Shown here in pieces: positions 11,649 through 20,105 of a DNA stretch of 38,540 bases (the first letter of the stretch is position 1; each line of letters begins with the position of its first letter). The notes under the pieces are model-generated. The model made no database searches, was not told where the DNA came from, and saw nothing but the letters and a program-made list of their open reading frames with translations. The stretch comes from Magnetococcales bacterium (GTDB taxonomy: Bacteria > Pseudomonadota > Magnetococcia > Magnetococcales > UBA8363): assembly GCA_015228925.1 (NCBI GenBank), contig JADGCQ010000026.1, forward strand, positions 1 to 38,540. Direction: 5' to 3'. The position numbers were made by a program, and so were the translations under genes.

Positions 11649-12412
11649 AGAAAACGCCTCTTTCCGTCGTCCTCATCACCCGGGACGCGGGTCATCTCCT
11701 GACGGATTGCCTGGAGAGTGTTGCATTCGCCGATGAGATTGTGATCGTCGATTCGGGGAGCCGTGACAACACTATGGCCATCGCCCAGGAATACCGAGCT
11801 AGGACCATGTTTCAACCTTGGCTGGGATATGGCCCACAAAAACAATTTGCCGTCTCCCAGGCGACACATGATTGGGTGTTATGTCTGGATGCCGACGAGC
11901 GCGTCAGCCCAGAGTTGCGTGAAAGTATCCTAAAAACTTTGGGAAACCCGGTGTTCAAGGCATACCGTTTCCCCCGGCGCAACCGTTTTCTCGGTCGTTG
12001 GCTGGCACACGGCGAAGGGTACCCCGATCTGAGTTTGCGCCTGTTTCACCGCCATCATGCCGCCTGGTCCGATGATCCCATCCACGAAAAGGTTCAAACC
12101 CGGGAAGCTATCGGTCAACTGCGTGGTGATCTTCTGCATGAATCGGAACAAACCCTGACCGATTATATTGCCAAACAAAACCTTTACACCACCCTGCAAG
12201 CCCAACGGATCCACCAGTCTGGTCAGCGCATCGCCCCCTACCGCATCGTCTTCAGCCCCCTGGTCCGTTTCATCCGATTTTATGTTTTCCGCCTCGGTTT
12301 CCTCGACGGCCTTCCCGGTTTGATTCACATCGCCATCGGTGCCTTCAACAGTTTTTTAAAATATGCCAAAGTCACTGCCAAACACCTGGATGGGGACAAT
12401 CCAAAAGACTGA
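11645..12412 (+). CDS. Family 2 glycosyltransferase of the LPS core (WaaE/KdtX-like)
   Basis: The 255-residue protein is a GT-A fold glycosyltransferase. It has LSVVLITRDAGHLLTDCL at the N-terminus, EIVIVDSGSRDNT, and the metal-binding LCLDADERVS motif, followed by a short hydrophobic stretch (VRFIRFYVFRLGFLDG) that probably touches the membrane. The pattern resembles WaaE/KdtX beta-1,4-glucosyltransferases that decorate the first heptose. It is last in hldE-hldD-waaF-waaC and overlaps waaC by 4 bp, which supports a core-sugar role. The exact sugar and linkage cannot be read from sequence. Confidence 0.85.
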   Translation: MKKTPLSVVLITRDAGHLLTDCLESVAFADEIVIVDSGSRDNTMAIAQEYRARTMFQPWLGYGPQKQFAVSQATHDWVLCLDADERVSPELRESILKTLGNPVFKAYRFPRRNRFLGRWLAHGEGYPDLSLRLFHRHHAAWSDDPIHEKVQTREAIGQLRGDLLHESEQTLTDYIAKQNLYTTLQAQRIHQSGQRIAPYRIVFSPLVRFIRFYVFRLGFLDGLPGLIHIAIGAFNSFLKYAKVTAKHLDGDNPKD

Positions 12413-12483
12413 TCGGGGGGGGATTTCCATGGCATATCCCATGCATCAAGAAAAAAATTCATCTGTTATCTGGTAGAGGCGCG

Positions 12484-12492
12484 TGGTATACT
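12484..12492 (+). promoter_or_regulatory. Possible extended -10 promoter element
   Basis: TGGTATACT matches the extended -10 pattern (TGnTATAmT) and lies about 38 nt before the GTG start of the small coiled-coil gene. No good -35 hexamer is visible at 16-18 nt, which is tolerated by extended -10 promoters. This is a pattern match only. Confidence 0.35.
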
Positions 12493-12529
12493 GCGGTCGG
12501 TGATAATCTTGAGGAAGGAGTGCTTTGCC

Positions 12530-12793
12530 GTGAGTGCAGCCATTACGTTCGACACATATGCCTTTGTGAAGAAACTCAAGGATGCCGGTATGCCAGAGGA
12601 GCAGGCCAAGATTTTAGCCGAGACACACACCGAACTGATCGAAGAACGTTTGGCAACAAAACGGGATTTAAAAGAACTAGAAACCAACCTCAGGCATGAG
12701 ATGAAAGAGATGGAAATGCGGCTCCTGATCCGCCTGGGTGGGATGATGGCGGCATCAATCGCCATCGTGGCGGCACTGGTAAAGTTGCCTTGA
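12530..12793 (+). CDS. Small coiled-coil membrane protein, DUF1640/CCDC90-like
   Basis: This 87-residue protein begins AITFDTYAFVKKLKDAGMPE (after VSA), followed by EEQAKILAETH, a charged coiled coil (LIEERLATKRDLKELETNLR onward) and a C-terminal hydrophobic helix (LGGMMAASIAIVAALVKL). This layout matches the DUF1640 family of coiled-coil proteins, related to mitochondrial CCDC90/MCUR1; the bacterial role is unknown. The GTG at 12530 is chosen because AAGGAG lies 9 nt upstream; a longer in-frame start at 12500 would place this ribosome site inside the gene. Confidence 0.75.
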   Translation: MSAAITFDTYAFVKKLKDAGMPEEQAKILAETHTELIEERLATKRDLKELETNLRHEMKEMEMRLLIRLGGMMAASIAIVAALVKLP

Positions 12794-12814
12794 TATCGGG
12801 AAGAAATAACATCG

Positions 12815-14062
12815 ATGGCATCCGCAATCAATAAAAACTTGATGATCACCATCGAGGCCCTCTACGATGCGGTTACCGATCAAAGAAAGTGGGAACGGGT
12901 ACTCAGGGAGATGTGCCTGTTGTTGGAAGGGGATGCCGCCCACCTGGGCCATTTTGATCATGAAAATCCTTTGTTTAACGTGTCACTGTTGTGGACCGAT
13001 AGTCAAGATAAGTGCTACTGGGACGCCGAAATACAGCAAAAATTTGAACGTTTGATGCCCGAAGACCCGCGCCTCATCCTCTGTAATCGCTACCCCGAAA
13101 AGCCCATTTCCTGCCGCATGTACCTAACCGATGATCAATTACATGCCTCCAAAATGTGGCAGGAGGTTCTTCAATATTCCAAAGCGGAGTATTCCCTGAT
13201 TGTCACCCTGCTTGGTAGCAACAACAAGACATTGACGGGTATTGGCGTGTTCCGCAATCCGGGAAAAGTTCCCTTTGATCAGGAGGAATGTGACCTGATG
13301 GGAGAACTGGTTCCGCATTTTAAACGCGCTTTTACCCTCCATAAACAACTGGCGAGCATGGACATGAATCAACGGATGGCCATGAGTGCCTTGGATCACA
13401 TTCCCATGGGGCTTTTTGTTGTGACCGGGGAAGGGAAAATCCGTTTTTCCAACGACAGTGGCCAGGAACTTTTAAACCAGAACGACGGCCTTTCCAACCG
13501 TTCCGGCTATTTATCACTGAAGATGGCCAACGAGGACAGAACCTTCCACCGTTACCTTGGCAGTGCAGTCAAAACGTTCAGCCAGGGGACTTCCCCCACC
13601 CCGTCACAAACTTTTTCCGTCACCCGCAGGAAAGTGGCCGAACCTTTATGGGCCATGATTTCACCCCTGGCATCCAGCAATCTCCCTCTGGGAGTTGGCA
13701 TTACGGACCAGCCCATGGCGGTGGTCTTTATCTCCGACCCCCGAAAACCTCAGGAAACACCCCCGGAATTATTGCAACGGTTATTTGGTTTCACCCGACG
13801 CGAAGCCGAAGTTGTCGAGCAGTTGGTTTCGGGACAAAGCCTTCAGGAGAGTGCCAAAATACTGGACATATCCGAACAAACCGCCCGAAGCCATCTCAAA
13901 AGCGCGTTTGGAAAAACTCAGACGACCCGCCAGAGCGATTTGGTACGCATGGTTTTATCGTCTCCCGTATGGATTCGCAAGACAACCACACCATCCGATC
14001 CAAAAACAAATATTGAGGACACCTTAAAACACGGTACCCAATTCCGCCTGTTCTCACCATGA
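12815..14062 (+). CDS. LuxR-family transcriptional regulator with a long sensory N-terminus
   Basis: This 415-residue protein ends in a LuxR-type helix-turn-helix (about residues 340-400). The motif reads LFGFTRREAEVVEQLVSG, then SLQESAKILDISEQTARSHL, with the TxREAEV and QTARSHLKSAFGKT signatures. The N-terminal 300 residues include a PAS-like segment (MAMSALDHIPMGLFVVTGEG and IRFSNDSGQELL). There is no receiver domain, so a ligand or redox input is more likely than phosphorylation. It lies 21 nt after the small coiled-coil gene and converges on the minus-strand isc operon. Its targets are unknown. Confidence 0.85.
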   Translation: MASAINKNLMITIEALYDAVTDQRKWERVLREMCLLLEGDAAHLGHFDHENPLFNVSLLWTDSQDKCYWDAEIQQKFERLMPEDPRLILCNRYPEKPISCRMYLTDDQLHASKMWQEVLQYSKAEYSLIVTLLGSNNKTLTGIGVFRNPGKVPFDQEECDLMGELVPHFKRAFTLHKQLASMDMNQRMAMSALDHIPMGLFVVTGEGKIRFSNDSGQELLNQNDGLSNRSGYLSLKMANEDRTFHRYLGSAVKTFSQGTSPTPSQTFSVTRRKVAEPLWAMISPLASSNLPLGVGITDQPMAVVFISDPRKPQETPPELLQRLFGFTRREAEVVEQLVSGQSLQESAKILDISEQTARSHLKSAFGKTQTTRQSDLVRMVLSSPVWIRKTTTPSDPKTNIEDTLKHGTQFRLFSP

Positions 14063-14113
14063 ACGGGGTGCCTTGCTCGCCCATGTCAAAATAATGTGCG
14101 CGACTATCACACT

Positions 14114-15073
14114 TTAGTCGGAAAAAACAGCCTCAAGGGACTGGGCATCCAATATCCGAAGACTCCATTCCTCCAGGGACGGCGGCTCGGCTACAGCGAT
14201 TTTGTCGCTCACCCAACCCGGTACAGCACCAAAACGACGCTGAAGTTGGCGTGTTAGAATCGTGGCCTCCCCATCCCGATGACCTTTCTGCATCCCCTTC
14301 TGCATCCCAAACCGTTCTACACTCGAAATGTAGGGCATTTTCTTGCTCTCCTCAAAGTCAACAATCTCCATCCACAATCGTTTGTCAGCTTCTTCGGGTA
14401 GATGAAGCACCCAGTCGATAAAACAAAAGAGGCTGATCACTTGCTGACGGTCAAAACCGCTCTGGTACGGCCTTTTGACAAGATGCCATTTCGCTTGATA
14501 ACGATCCTCCGTCCGATGTTTGGTCCTCTTGGCGTGCAGGTGCGCCAATGTCACAATCGCAAACGGATTACGCGATTGTTCCAATGCAGCTTCTGAATAG
14601 TCCAACAATTTAACCGACGTAAATTGATAACTTTGTTTCGTTCCCCATAAATCATAACTAAATTCCGTCGGTCGCCAACCATCCTCCTCATCCGCCAAAA
14701 TAGCCAAGCCAACGACCGGCACTTGGTACAGATCATAAGCCCGATATTGGTAGACATACATCCCTTCGGCAAAGTTCGTCTTACGGTCTCCCTGGATTTC
14801 TATGTGAATCAACACCCACAACGCAACCCCATCACGCCGCCACACCTTGACCAGCTTGTCCATACGCCGATCACCCATTTCCGCCTCACGGGTGATCCGG
14901 GCCAACTCCTTGTCCAAAAACTCAAACCCACGCCCCCAATCGATACCATCGTGGGCCTGCGGCAAAAAAAACGCCAGAAAATCCCTAAAATATAATCGGA
15001 GAACTTCCTTCCAGGGGGTATCAAATTCGTCGTTTTGCCGTTGATCGCCCTCTTCCGGTGTGGTTGCCATCAT
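14114..15073 (-). CDS. Rpn-family PD-(D/E)XK nuclease/transposase-like protein with DUF4351 tail
   Basis: This is a 319-residue member of the Rpn (recombination-promoting nuclease, 'putative transposase') group. The N-terminal half has FLDKELARITREAEMGDRR, then MDKLVKV and the catalytic-core-like WVLIHIEIQGD (the D...ExQ pattern of this PD-(D/E)XK branch), followed by MYVYQYRAYDLY. The C-terminal 60 residues, from [20 protein letters not shown] to WSLRILDAQSLEAVF, are a DUF4351-type module closely resembling the end of the gene at 15787-16764, although the N-terminal halves differ. A GMQKGMQKG repeat joins the halves. Two adjacent ATGs (15073 and 15070) are possible starts; AAGGG sits closest to the second. 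It is the last gene on this strand of the extended isc operon. Confidence 0.8.
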   Translation of the reverse strand: MMATTPEEGDQRQNDEFDTPWKEVLRLYFRDFLAFFLPQAHDGIDWGRGFEFLDKELARITREAEMGDRRMDKLVKVWRRDGVALWVLIHIEIQGDRKTNFAEGMYVYQYRAYDLYQVPVVGLAILADEEDGWRPTEFSYDLWGTKQSYQFTSVKLLDYSEAALEQSRNPFAIVTLAHLHAKRTKHRTEDRYQAKWHLVKRPYQSGFDRQQVISLFCFIDWVLHLPEEADKRLWMEIVDFEESKKMPYISSVERFGMQKGMQKGHRDGEATILTRQLQRRFGAVPGWVSDKIAVAEPPSLEEWSLRILDAQSLEAVFSD

Positions 15074-15095
15074 CCCTTCACCATGGGGAATATCC

Positions 15096-15500
15096 TCAGC
15101 GGGTCAAGTCGGAACGGGAAGATAGAAAATGAAAAGCCCGACGCAATTCGTTGGTCAAACCCGCCAGCGATAACGCCAAAGAATCCATGGCCGCCGTCTT
15201 CAACGCACACTCCAAATCCCGGGAAGATTCATAGACGCCAAAAGCACCCACATAACCCGCCAAAGATTTCAAGGTATGCGTCAGTCGCATGGCCGCAATC
15301 CTATCGCCGCGCTCAAGGGCTGCCAGGATCGTCTGCGGGGTATGCTCCCGGTCCGCAAGAAAACGACGGCAGAGAATGGCATACAAGGACTTATTATCGT
15401 TGAGGCGAAGCAACGCCTTCCGGTAATCAATCGCGTCGCTCTCATCCCCGGTCTCATCCCCGGTCGGTGCGGTCGCTGGAGCTGTGCTGCTGGAAATCAT
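15096..15500 (-). CDS. Orphan histidine phosphotransfer (HPt) domain protein
   Basis: This 134-residue protein consists of a variable N-terminus, including a TGDETGDE repeat, and one HPt four-helix domain. The phosphoaccepting histidine is H75 in MRLTHTLKSLAGYVGA, the classic HTLKS...G signature. HPt proteins relay phosphoryl groups between hybrid kinases and response regulators. It begins 3 nt after the iscX stop and precedes the Rpn-like gene, an unusual place for a relay protein. The only kinase in the window with a receiver domain is the one at 24434-26077, which lacks its own HPt and is a possible, unproven partner. Confidence 0.85.
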   Translation of the reverse strand: MISSSTAPATAPTGDETGDESDAIDYRKALLRLNDNKSLYAILCRRFLADREHTPQTILAALERGDRIAAMRLTHTLKSLAGYVGAFGVYESSRDLECALKTAAMDSLALSLAGLTNELRRAFHFLSSRSDLTR

Positions 15501-15503
15501 CCC

Positions 15504-15698
15504 TCAATCCCGTTCTTCCAGCCAAACCTGCTGGATGGTCTCAAGAATTTTTTCATTACACCGTTTGACATCATCATCAAATCCGGGCAGTGCCATCACC
15601 CATTGCATCAGGTCGGTAAAACGGATCGCCAAAGGATCAATATCAGGCTTTGAATCCGCCAAAGCAATGCCAATTTCACGAACATCGGTCCATTTCAT
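15504..15698 (-). CDS. iscX: Fe-S cluster assembly protein IscX
   Basis: IscX is a small acidic protein that binds IscS and modulates iron-dependent cluster assembly. The 64 residues match the family: [40 protein letters not shown] and [16 protein letters not shown]. The start ATG at 15698 is overlapped by the stop of a partial fdx copy (ATGA), which preserves the ancestral fdx-iscX junction. A longer in-frame frame to 15911 runs through the duplicated repeat and the nuclease gene and is not real. Confidence 0.95.
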   Translation of the reverse strand: MKWTDVREIGIALADSKPDIDPLAIRFTDLMQWVMALPGFDDDVKRCNEKILETIQQVWLEERD

Positions 15699-15770
15699 CC
15701 CCGGCCCCCTTTTTTCTGATCCACGCTGATAGTGACCGAATATTCCGGGATGGTCATCTCCAACCCATCC
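15674..15770 (-). repeat. 97-bp direct repeat, copy A (fdx end / iscX start)
   Basis: This copy matches 16753-16849 at a constant offset of 1079 bp with about 6 mismatches in 97 bp. It contains the last 23 or so codons of fdx with its stop, overlapping the real iscX start, then the first 8 codons of iscX. The fdx part is a dead remnant reading about [20 protein letters not shown]. It borders the inserted nuclease-like gene on its downstream side. Confidence 0.92.
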
Positions 15771-15786
15771 TGGCATCGACAATACA

Positions 15787-16764
15787 TCACACCTTGTCAA
15801 AAAAAATATCGTCCAAAGATTGGGCATCAAAGATACGAAGGCTCCAATTTTCAAGAAATGACAACTCAGCCTTGGCAACTTTTTCACGAACCCATTCAGG
15901 GACAATACCAAAGCGGCGTTGCAACTGGCGCATCAAAATTTTGGCCTCTCCATCCCGTTCGCCTTCTTGGTGTCCATCGCGATGTTCTTGCACCAAACGA
16001 TGCTCAAACTTCGGTAAAGAAAAAAGCTCTTCCTCCGGCGTCGCGTCCACCATCGACTCAAACCACTCTTTTCCAAGCTGCGCCACATACTCAGGAGTGA
16101 TCCCTTCCATATCAGGACTATTCAATGCACCTTTCATTTTCAATCTCCATAAACCGACAATCATTTGACCAAACGCCACAGAAAGATTAAATAACCCAGC
16201 GTATTTTATCGTCGCAAACGCTTTTTTTTGCTCATCCTGACGACTTGCGAAGCATTTTAACGGAGCGTTTCGAGATTCATCCGCCAATTCATTCAAAAAA
16301 ATCAGTCGAACAACACCGCCCCAAGTGGGCTTACATTCATAAACACCTACCGGCCCAATAGGCTTGAATGAATATTTTGACAAAAAGTCTTTCTGAGATG
16401 TTATAGAACTAATGATAACACCCCGTAACTGATGGCGTTTCAATTGTGAAGATTTTAAATACAAATGATCATATACCGAAAATTGCATGAGAGCATCTTC
16501 GTTCAAACTCTCGGTAATTTTTAACTCGACCAAGATCTGGTCTGCATCAAGGTCACACAGCCCATCGGCCAAACGCAAACGCTGTTCCTGGGTCCAGCCC
16601 TGTTCGCCAACTTCCTTGCGTTGGATCAAGATAAGATCCGCGATAGGCGGCGCAGAAACAACAGGAACTTCCATACGCACTTCAATACCGACAGGTTCCA
16701 GCAATACTTTCAACGTTTCGCCAACCAAGCGGTGCCAGTATGTTTTCTTATCTTTCACGAACAT
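15787..16764 (-). CDS. PD-(D/E)XK nuclease-like protein with DUF4351 C-terminus, inserted in the isc operon
   Basis: No named family was recognised for the N-terminal part. The 325-residue protein has a core compatible with a PD-(D/E)XK fold: [20 protein letters not shown], then [10 protein letters not shown] with an ExK motif. A middle region of unknown function follows, and the C-terminal 60 residues ([18 protein letters not shown] to [14 protein letters not shown]) resemble those of the gene at 14114-15073. It lies between 97-bp direct repeats of the fdx/iscX junction. Its ATG at 16764 lies inside the duplicated iscX start, out of frame with a 9-codon iscX fragment (MTWTDVRER then stop) that is read from a start 14 nt earlier. 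The only clear ribosome site (AAGGG) belongs to that fragment, so translation may depend on restart. An acquired selfish or defence-type gene is inferred. Confidence 0.78.
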   Translation of the reverse strand: MFVKDKKTYWHRLVGETLKVLLEPVGIEVRMEVPVVSAPPIADLILIQRKEVGEQGWTQEQRLRLADGLCDLDADQILVELKITESLNEDALMQFSVYDHLYLKSSQLKRHQLRGVIISSITSQKDFLSKYSFKPIGPVGVYECKPTWGGVVRLIFLNELADESRNAPLKCFASRQDEQKKAFATIKYAGLFNLSVAFGQMIVGLWRLKMKGALNSPDMEGITPEYVAQLGKEWFESMVDATPEEELFSLPKFEHRLVQEHRDGHQEGERDGEAKILMRQLQRRFGIVPEWVREKVAKAELSFLENWSLRIFDAQSLDDIFFDKV

Positions 16765-16849
16765 CGGTCCATGTCATCCCTTGCCCCCTTTTTTCTTATC
16801 CACGCTGATATTGACCGAATATTCCGGGATGGTCACCTCCAACCCATCC
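16753..16849 (-). repeat. 97-bp direct repeat, copy B (fdx end / iscX start)
   Basis: This copy holds the functional 3' end of fdx, its stop overlapping an iscX-like ATG (ATGA), and the first codons of iscX, which soon hit a stop (MTWTDVRER). The nuclease-like gene starts inside it in another frame. Together with copy A it brackets 982 bp of inserted DNA. Confidence 0.92.
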
Positions 16850-17118
16850 AACGCCTCGGTCACCTGCAATTGGCACCCCAAGCGACTCGTCGGTGTCACA
16901 CCAAAGGCACGGTCCAACATGTCCTCCTCATCTTCCGCCGCTTCGTCCAAGCGACCATACCAGGAGGCACCGACGATCACATGACAGGTGGAACAGGCCA
17001 GAGAACCTTCGCAGGCCCCCTCCAGTTGAATTCCATGTTCATGGGCCGCCTCAAGGACGCTCGTCCCCGCCGCCACCTCGACGGTTTGATTCATGGGCAA
17101 AAAAGTAATCCGGGGCAT
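16774..17118 (-). CDS. fdx: ISC-type [2Fe-2S] ferredoxin
   Basis: This adrenodoxin-type ferredoxin supplies electrons for cluster assembly on IscU. The 114 residues carry the four cluster ligands C36, C42, C45 and C82 (CEGSLACSTCH and RLGCQL). The acidic DEAAEDEEDMLD stretch and the C-terminal TIPEYSVNI are also typical. The ATG at 17118 has GAGGAGAACGTC upstream; a longer in-frame start at 17157 adds residues outside the family. The gene's last 23 codons are duplicated downstream at copy A. It follows hscA. Confidence 0.95.
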   Translation of the reverse strand: MPRITFLPMNQTVEVAAGTSVLEAAHEHGIQLEGACEGSLACSTCHVIVGASWYGRLDEAAEDEEDMLDRAFGVTPTSRLGCQLQVTEALDGLEVTIPEYSVNISVDKKKGGKG

Positions 17119-17171
17119 GACGTTCTCCTCAAGTATCCAATCATCAATCGTGGTCATTCACGCACAAACTT

Positions 17172-19058
17172 TTATTGAAACTCATCCACTTTGCGCCCGG
17201 TCATCACCTTGCGAACGCTACGATCCATCCGTCTTTCGGCAAAAAACACCGTTTCCCTGTCCAACGTCTCCCGGGCACGGTTGATCCCTTCATGGTCTTC
17301 CTTCTGACTGGCTTCCCACAAAGCCAACATCAATCCCTTGACCCGCTTCAACTCATTGTCATCCAACAAATCAGCATCTTCCCGCAAGGCCGCCCCCGCA
17401 GCACTCAAAACCCGTTCCGCTTCCACCTTGGCCTCATGGAGCAATCGTTGACGCCAATCCGCCTCCCCATGGACCATCGCCTCCCGCAACATCCGTTCGA
17501 TCTCCGCATCACCCAGGCCATAGGATGGCTTCACCGCAACCGATTGTTGCACCCCCGTCGTCTGTTCCTGGGCCGATACCGTCAATAGTCCATCGGCATC
17601 CACCTGAAAGGTCACCCGAATACGCGCCGCCCCCGCCGTCATGGGGGGGATCCCCCGCAACTCAAAACGGGCCAATGATCGACAATCACTCACCAGTTCC
17701 CGTTCCCCCTGAAGCACATGGATGGCCATGGCGGTCTGACCATCCTTGAAGGTGGTGAAATCCTGAGATCGCGCCGTCGGAATGGGTGCATTGCGGGCAA
17801 TGATTTTTTCCACCAACTCGCCCATGGTCTCAATCCCCAAAGAGAGCGGCGTCACATCCAACAGCAGCATGTCTCCACGGGCAGTACCAGACAACTGCTG
17901 TGCCTGAAGTGCCGCCCCCAGGGCAACCACTTGATCAGGATCCAGATCGGATAACGGTTCACGGCCAAAGAGTTCTTTGACATATTGCCGCACCATGGGA
18001 ACCCGCGTCGATCCCCCAACCAACACAACCCCCTGAAGATCATGGCCCCGGATACCGGCATCCTTCATGGCCCGCCGACACGGCGTCCCCGTGGCGCGGA
18101 CCAGATCGTCGATCATCTCCTCAAAGAGTTCCCGTGTCACCCGAATACCAAACGGCTCCCCATGAGGAAGTGCCACCCGAACCTCGCAAACATCCACACG
18201 GCTCAACATCTCCTTGGCCTGACGGGCCGCCGCTTTGCAGATTTGCAACACCGCCGGGGAAGGATCGGCCTCATCCATCTCTTTCAGGATGTACTCACAC
18301 AAAAGATGGTCAAAATCATCCCCTCCCAACGCCGAATCGCCCCCCGTGGACAAAACCTGAAAAACCCCCTGGGTCAACCTTAAAATCGAAATATCAAATG
18401 TCCCGCCCCCCAGGTCATAAATGGCGTACAACCCTTCCCGTCCCTGGTCCAAACCATAGGCCAATGCTGCCGCCGTCGGTTCGTTCACCAAGCGCAGCAC
18501 CTCCAACCCCGCCAAACGTCCCGCATCTTTGGTGGCTTGACGTTGGGCATCATCAAAATAGGCGGGAACCGTAATCACCACCCCATCCAAAGATCCCCCA
18601 AGGGCCTCCTCGGCACGACTAGCCAAAACTTTAAGGATATGCGCCGAGACCTCAACCGGCGAAACCCGATGATGGCTGGTGACAATGCGCACCATCCCCC
18701 CCTCACCCGCTTCCAAGCCAAATCCAGTCCGATGTTCCGAAGCGACCACATCATCCAAACTGCGCCCCATGGTCCGTTTGACCGAGACGATGGTGTCGGC
18801 AGGATATTGCTCAGACGCCGCAATGGCCTTATCCCCGACCAAAATCCTCCCATCCTGCGGATAACACACCACCGACGGCAAAGCCACACGCCCTTCATCA
18901 TCGGGAATACACGCCGGTTTTCCCTGAACATCCACCGCCGCCACCAGAGAAAACGTCGTTCCCAAATCGATCCCCACCACCCGCTTGCGATCTTCGGGAC
19001 GGACTTCATGGGGGCGTAAAGATTGCCCAGGTTCGGCAATATCCAATAATACGGACAT
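17172..19058 (-). CDS. hscA: Fe-S assembly Hsp70 chaperone HscA
   Basis: HscA is the dedicated Hsp70 that, with HscB, helps transfer clusters from IscU. The 628-residue protein has Hsp70 ATPase motifs [64 protein letters not shown] and [15 protein letters not shown]. The substrate-binding domain starts at [13 protein letters not shown]. Length is close to the HscA norm (about 615-625) and shorter than DnaK tails, and the neighbours decide HscA over DnaK. The ATG at 19058 with CAGGAA upstream is favoured over a TTG 6 nt earlier. Confidence 0.95.
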   Translation of the reverse strand: MSVLLDIAEPGQSLRPHEVRPEDRKRVVGIDLGTTFSLVAAVDVQGKPACIPDDEGRVALPSVVCYPQDGRILVGDKAIAASEQYPADTIVSVKRTMGRSLDDVVASEHRTGFGLEAGEGGMVRIVTSHHRVSPVEVSAHILKVLASRAEEALGGSLDGVVITVPAYFDDAQRQATKDAGRLAGLEVLRLVNEPTAAALAYGLDQGREGLYAIYDLGGGTFDISILRLTQGVFQVLSTGGDSALGGDDFDHLLCEYILKEMDEADPSPAVLQICKAAARQAKEMLSRVDVCEVRVALPHGEPFGIRVTRELFEEMIDDLVRATGTPCRRAMKDAGIRGHDLQGVVLVGGSTRVPMVRQYVKELFGREPLSDLDPDQVVALGAALQAQQLSGTARGDMLLLDVTPLSLGIETMGELVEKIIARNAPIPTARSQDFTTFKDGQTAMAIHVLQGERELVSDCRSLARFELRGIPPMTAGAARIRVTFQVDADGLLTVSAQEQTTGVQQSVAVKPSYGLGDAEIERMLREAMVHGEADWRQRLLHEAKVEAERVLSAAGAALREDADLLDDNELKRVKGLMLALWEASQKEDHEGINRARETLDRETVFFAERRMDRSVRKVMTGRKVDEFQ

Positions 19059-19109
19059 GATCAAGTTCCTGTTTTTATAACGGTTTCAGGGTCATAGTTC
19101 GGTCCCCCT

Positions 19110-19748
19110 TTAAAAAAATAGCTCTGATTTTCGGTCCAACTCGTCCAAAAAACGGGTGAAATAACGCAGGCGATCCGTATGTTGGGCCGCAACGGCCAAA
19201 CCCTCCCGCTTGCCACCCACAAACCAATCATGAAAGCCCTTGCCAAGCGCAACGACCTCGGCATCACACGTCTCCATCATCCGGTCGCGCAATTGTTGCA
19301 ACTGCACGGCAGCATTCTTCCCCTTCAAGTCTACCTCCTCAAGGGTCTCCCGCCATTCCATAATCTCAAGCAAAAACGCAGGATCCGACGGTGTGGCATT
19401 TTCCGGTGTTTGCTCCCGAAATCCCGTCACTTTCAACAGATATTCCCCGCGCGTCAAAGGATCCTTCAAGGTCCGATACCCCTCATTCAGACGGGTGACA
19501 TGCTCCATGGAATAACGCCGTTCCGTCGCCCCACGAGAGACAAACAAATCGGGGTGAAACTGTTGTTGCCGCTGCCGATAAACCGTATCCAACACCCCCA
19601 GATCCAGGTCAAAACCCGGGTTCAGTCCAAAATAGTGAAAATGATCCCGACGCGGGTCGGGAGGTTGAATCACCCGACAAGTCGGGCAAAACCCCTCCCC
19701 AGCCACCACACCACCACGACAGGACCAACAAACATCGACCCGGTTCAT
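19110..19748 (-). CDS. hscB: J-domain co-chaperone HscB with N-terminal zinc-binding motif
   Basis: HscB brings IscU to HscA and stimulates its ATPase. The J domain contains the HPD tripeptide at residues 65-67 (QQFHPDLF) and NEGYRTLKDPLTRGEYLL; the C-terminal three-helix domain contacts IscU. Unlike E. coli HscB (171 residues), this 212-residue protein starts with two CxxC pairs (C7/C10 and C21/C24), a small zinc-ribbon-like extension seen in human HSC20 and some bacterial HscB. It is between iscA and hscA. Confidence 0.92.
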   Translation of the reverse strand: MNRVDVCWSCRGGVVAGEGFCPTCRVIQPPDPRRDHFHYFGLNPGFDLDLGVLDTVYRQRQQQFHPDLFVSRGATERRYSMEHVTRLNEGYRTLKDPLTRGEYLLKVTGFREQTPENATPSDPAFLLEIMEWRETLEEVDLKGKNAAVQLQQLRDRMMETCDAEVVALGKGFHDWFVGGKREGLAVAAQHTDRLRYFTRFLDELDRKSELFF

Positions 19749-19763
19749 AACCTTAAACCCCCA

Positions 19764-20105
19764 TCATATCTTGAACGATTCACCACACCCGCAACGTCCC
19801 TTTTCCTTGGGATTGCTAAACCGAAAACCCGATTTAAACTGTTCGGTGACGAAATCCATCTGCAAACCCTCCATGACCATCATCGATTTGCCATCCACCA
19901 CCACGCGAACGCCATGTTGTTCAAACACCCGATCCCCCTCTTCGGCGACATCGGCATATTCCAGCTTATAAGACATCCCCGAACAACCTGCCGTGGTCAC
20001 CCCAATACGGACCATTGCCTCTGGGGTGCCACGCTTGGCCAACATCTCCCTGACTTTTTGGGCCGCTGGTTCCGTGACGTTGATCCCATTAAGCTCCGCT
20101 TGCAT
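19764..20105 (-). CDS. iscA: A-type iron-sulfur carrier IscA
   Basis: IscA-type carriers pass clusters to target apoproteins. The 113-residue protein has the three conserved cysteines C41 (TAGCSGMSY), C105 and C107 (RCGCGESF). The ATG at 20105 has an excellent AAAGGAGGGG ribosome site and lies 17 bp inside the end of iscU. An upstream in-frame start at 20159 adds residues not seen in the family. IscA and ErpA are hard to separate by sequence; location in the isc operon favours IscA. Confidence 0.93.
   Translation of the reverse strand: MQAELNGINVTEPAAQKVREMLAKRGTPEAMVRIGVTTAGCSGMSYKLEYADVAEEGDRVFEQHGVRVVVDGKSMMVMEGLQMDFVTEQFKSGFRFSNPKEKGRCGCGESFKI

Noticed and set aside
15504-15911. 135-residue version of the iscX frame
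   Set aside because: The first 71 residues come from the repeat and the antisense of the nuclease tail; family similarity starts exactly at MKWTD (15698).
17172-19058. Annotation as DnaK
   Set aside because: Position between hscB and fdx and the shorter tail indicate HscA.
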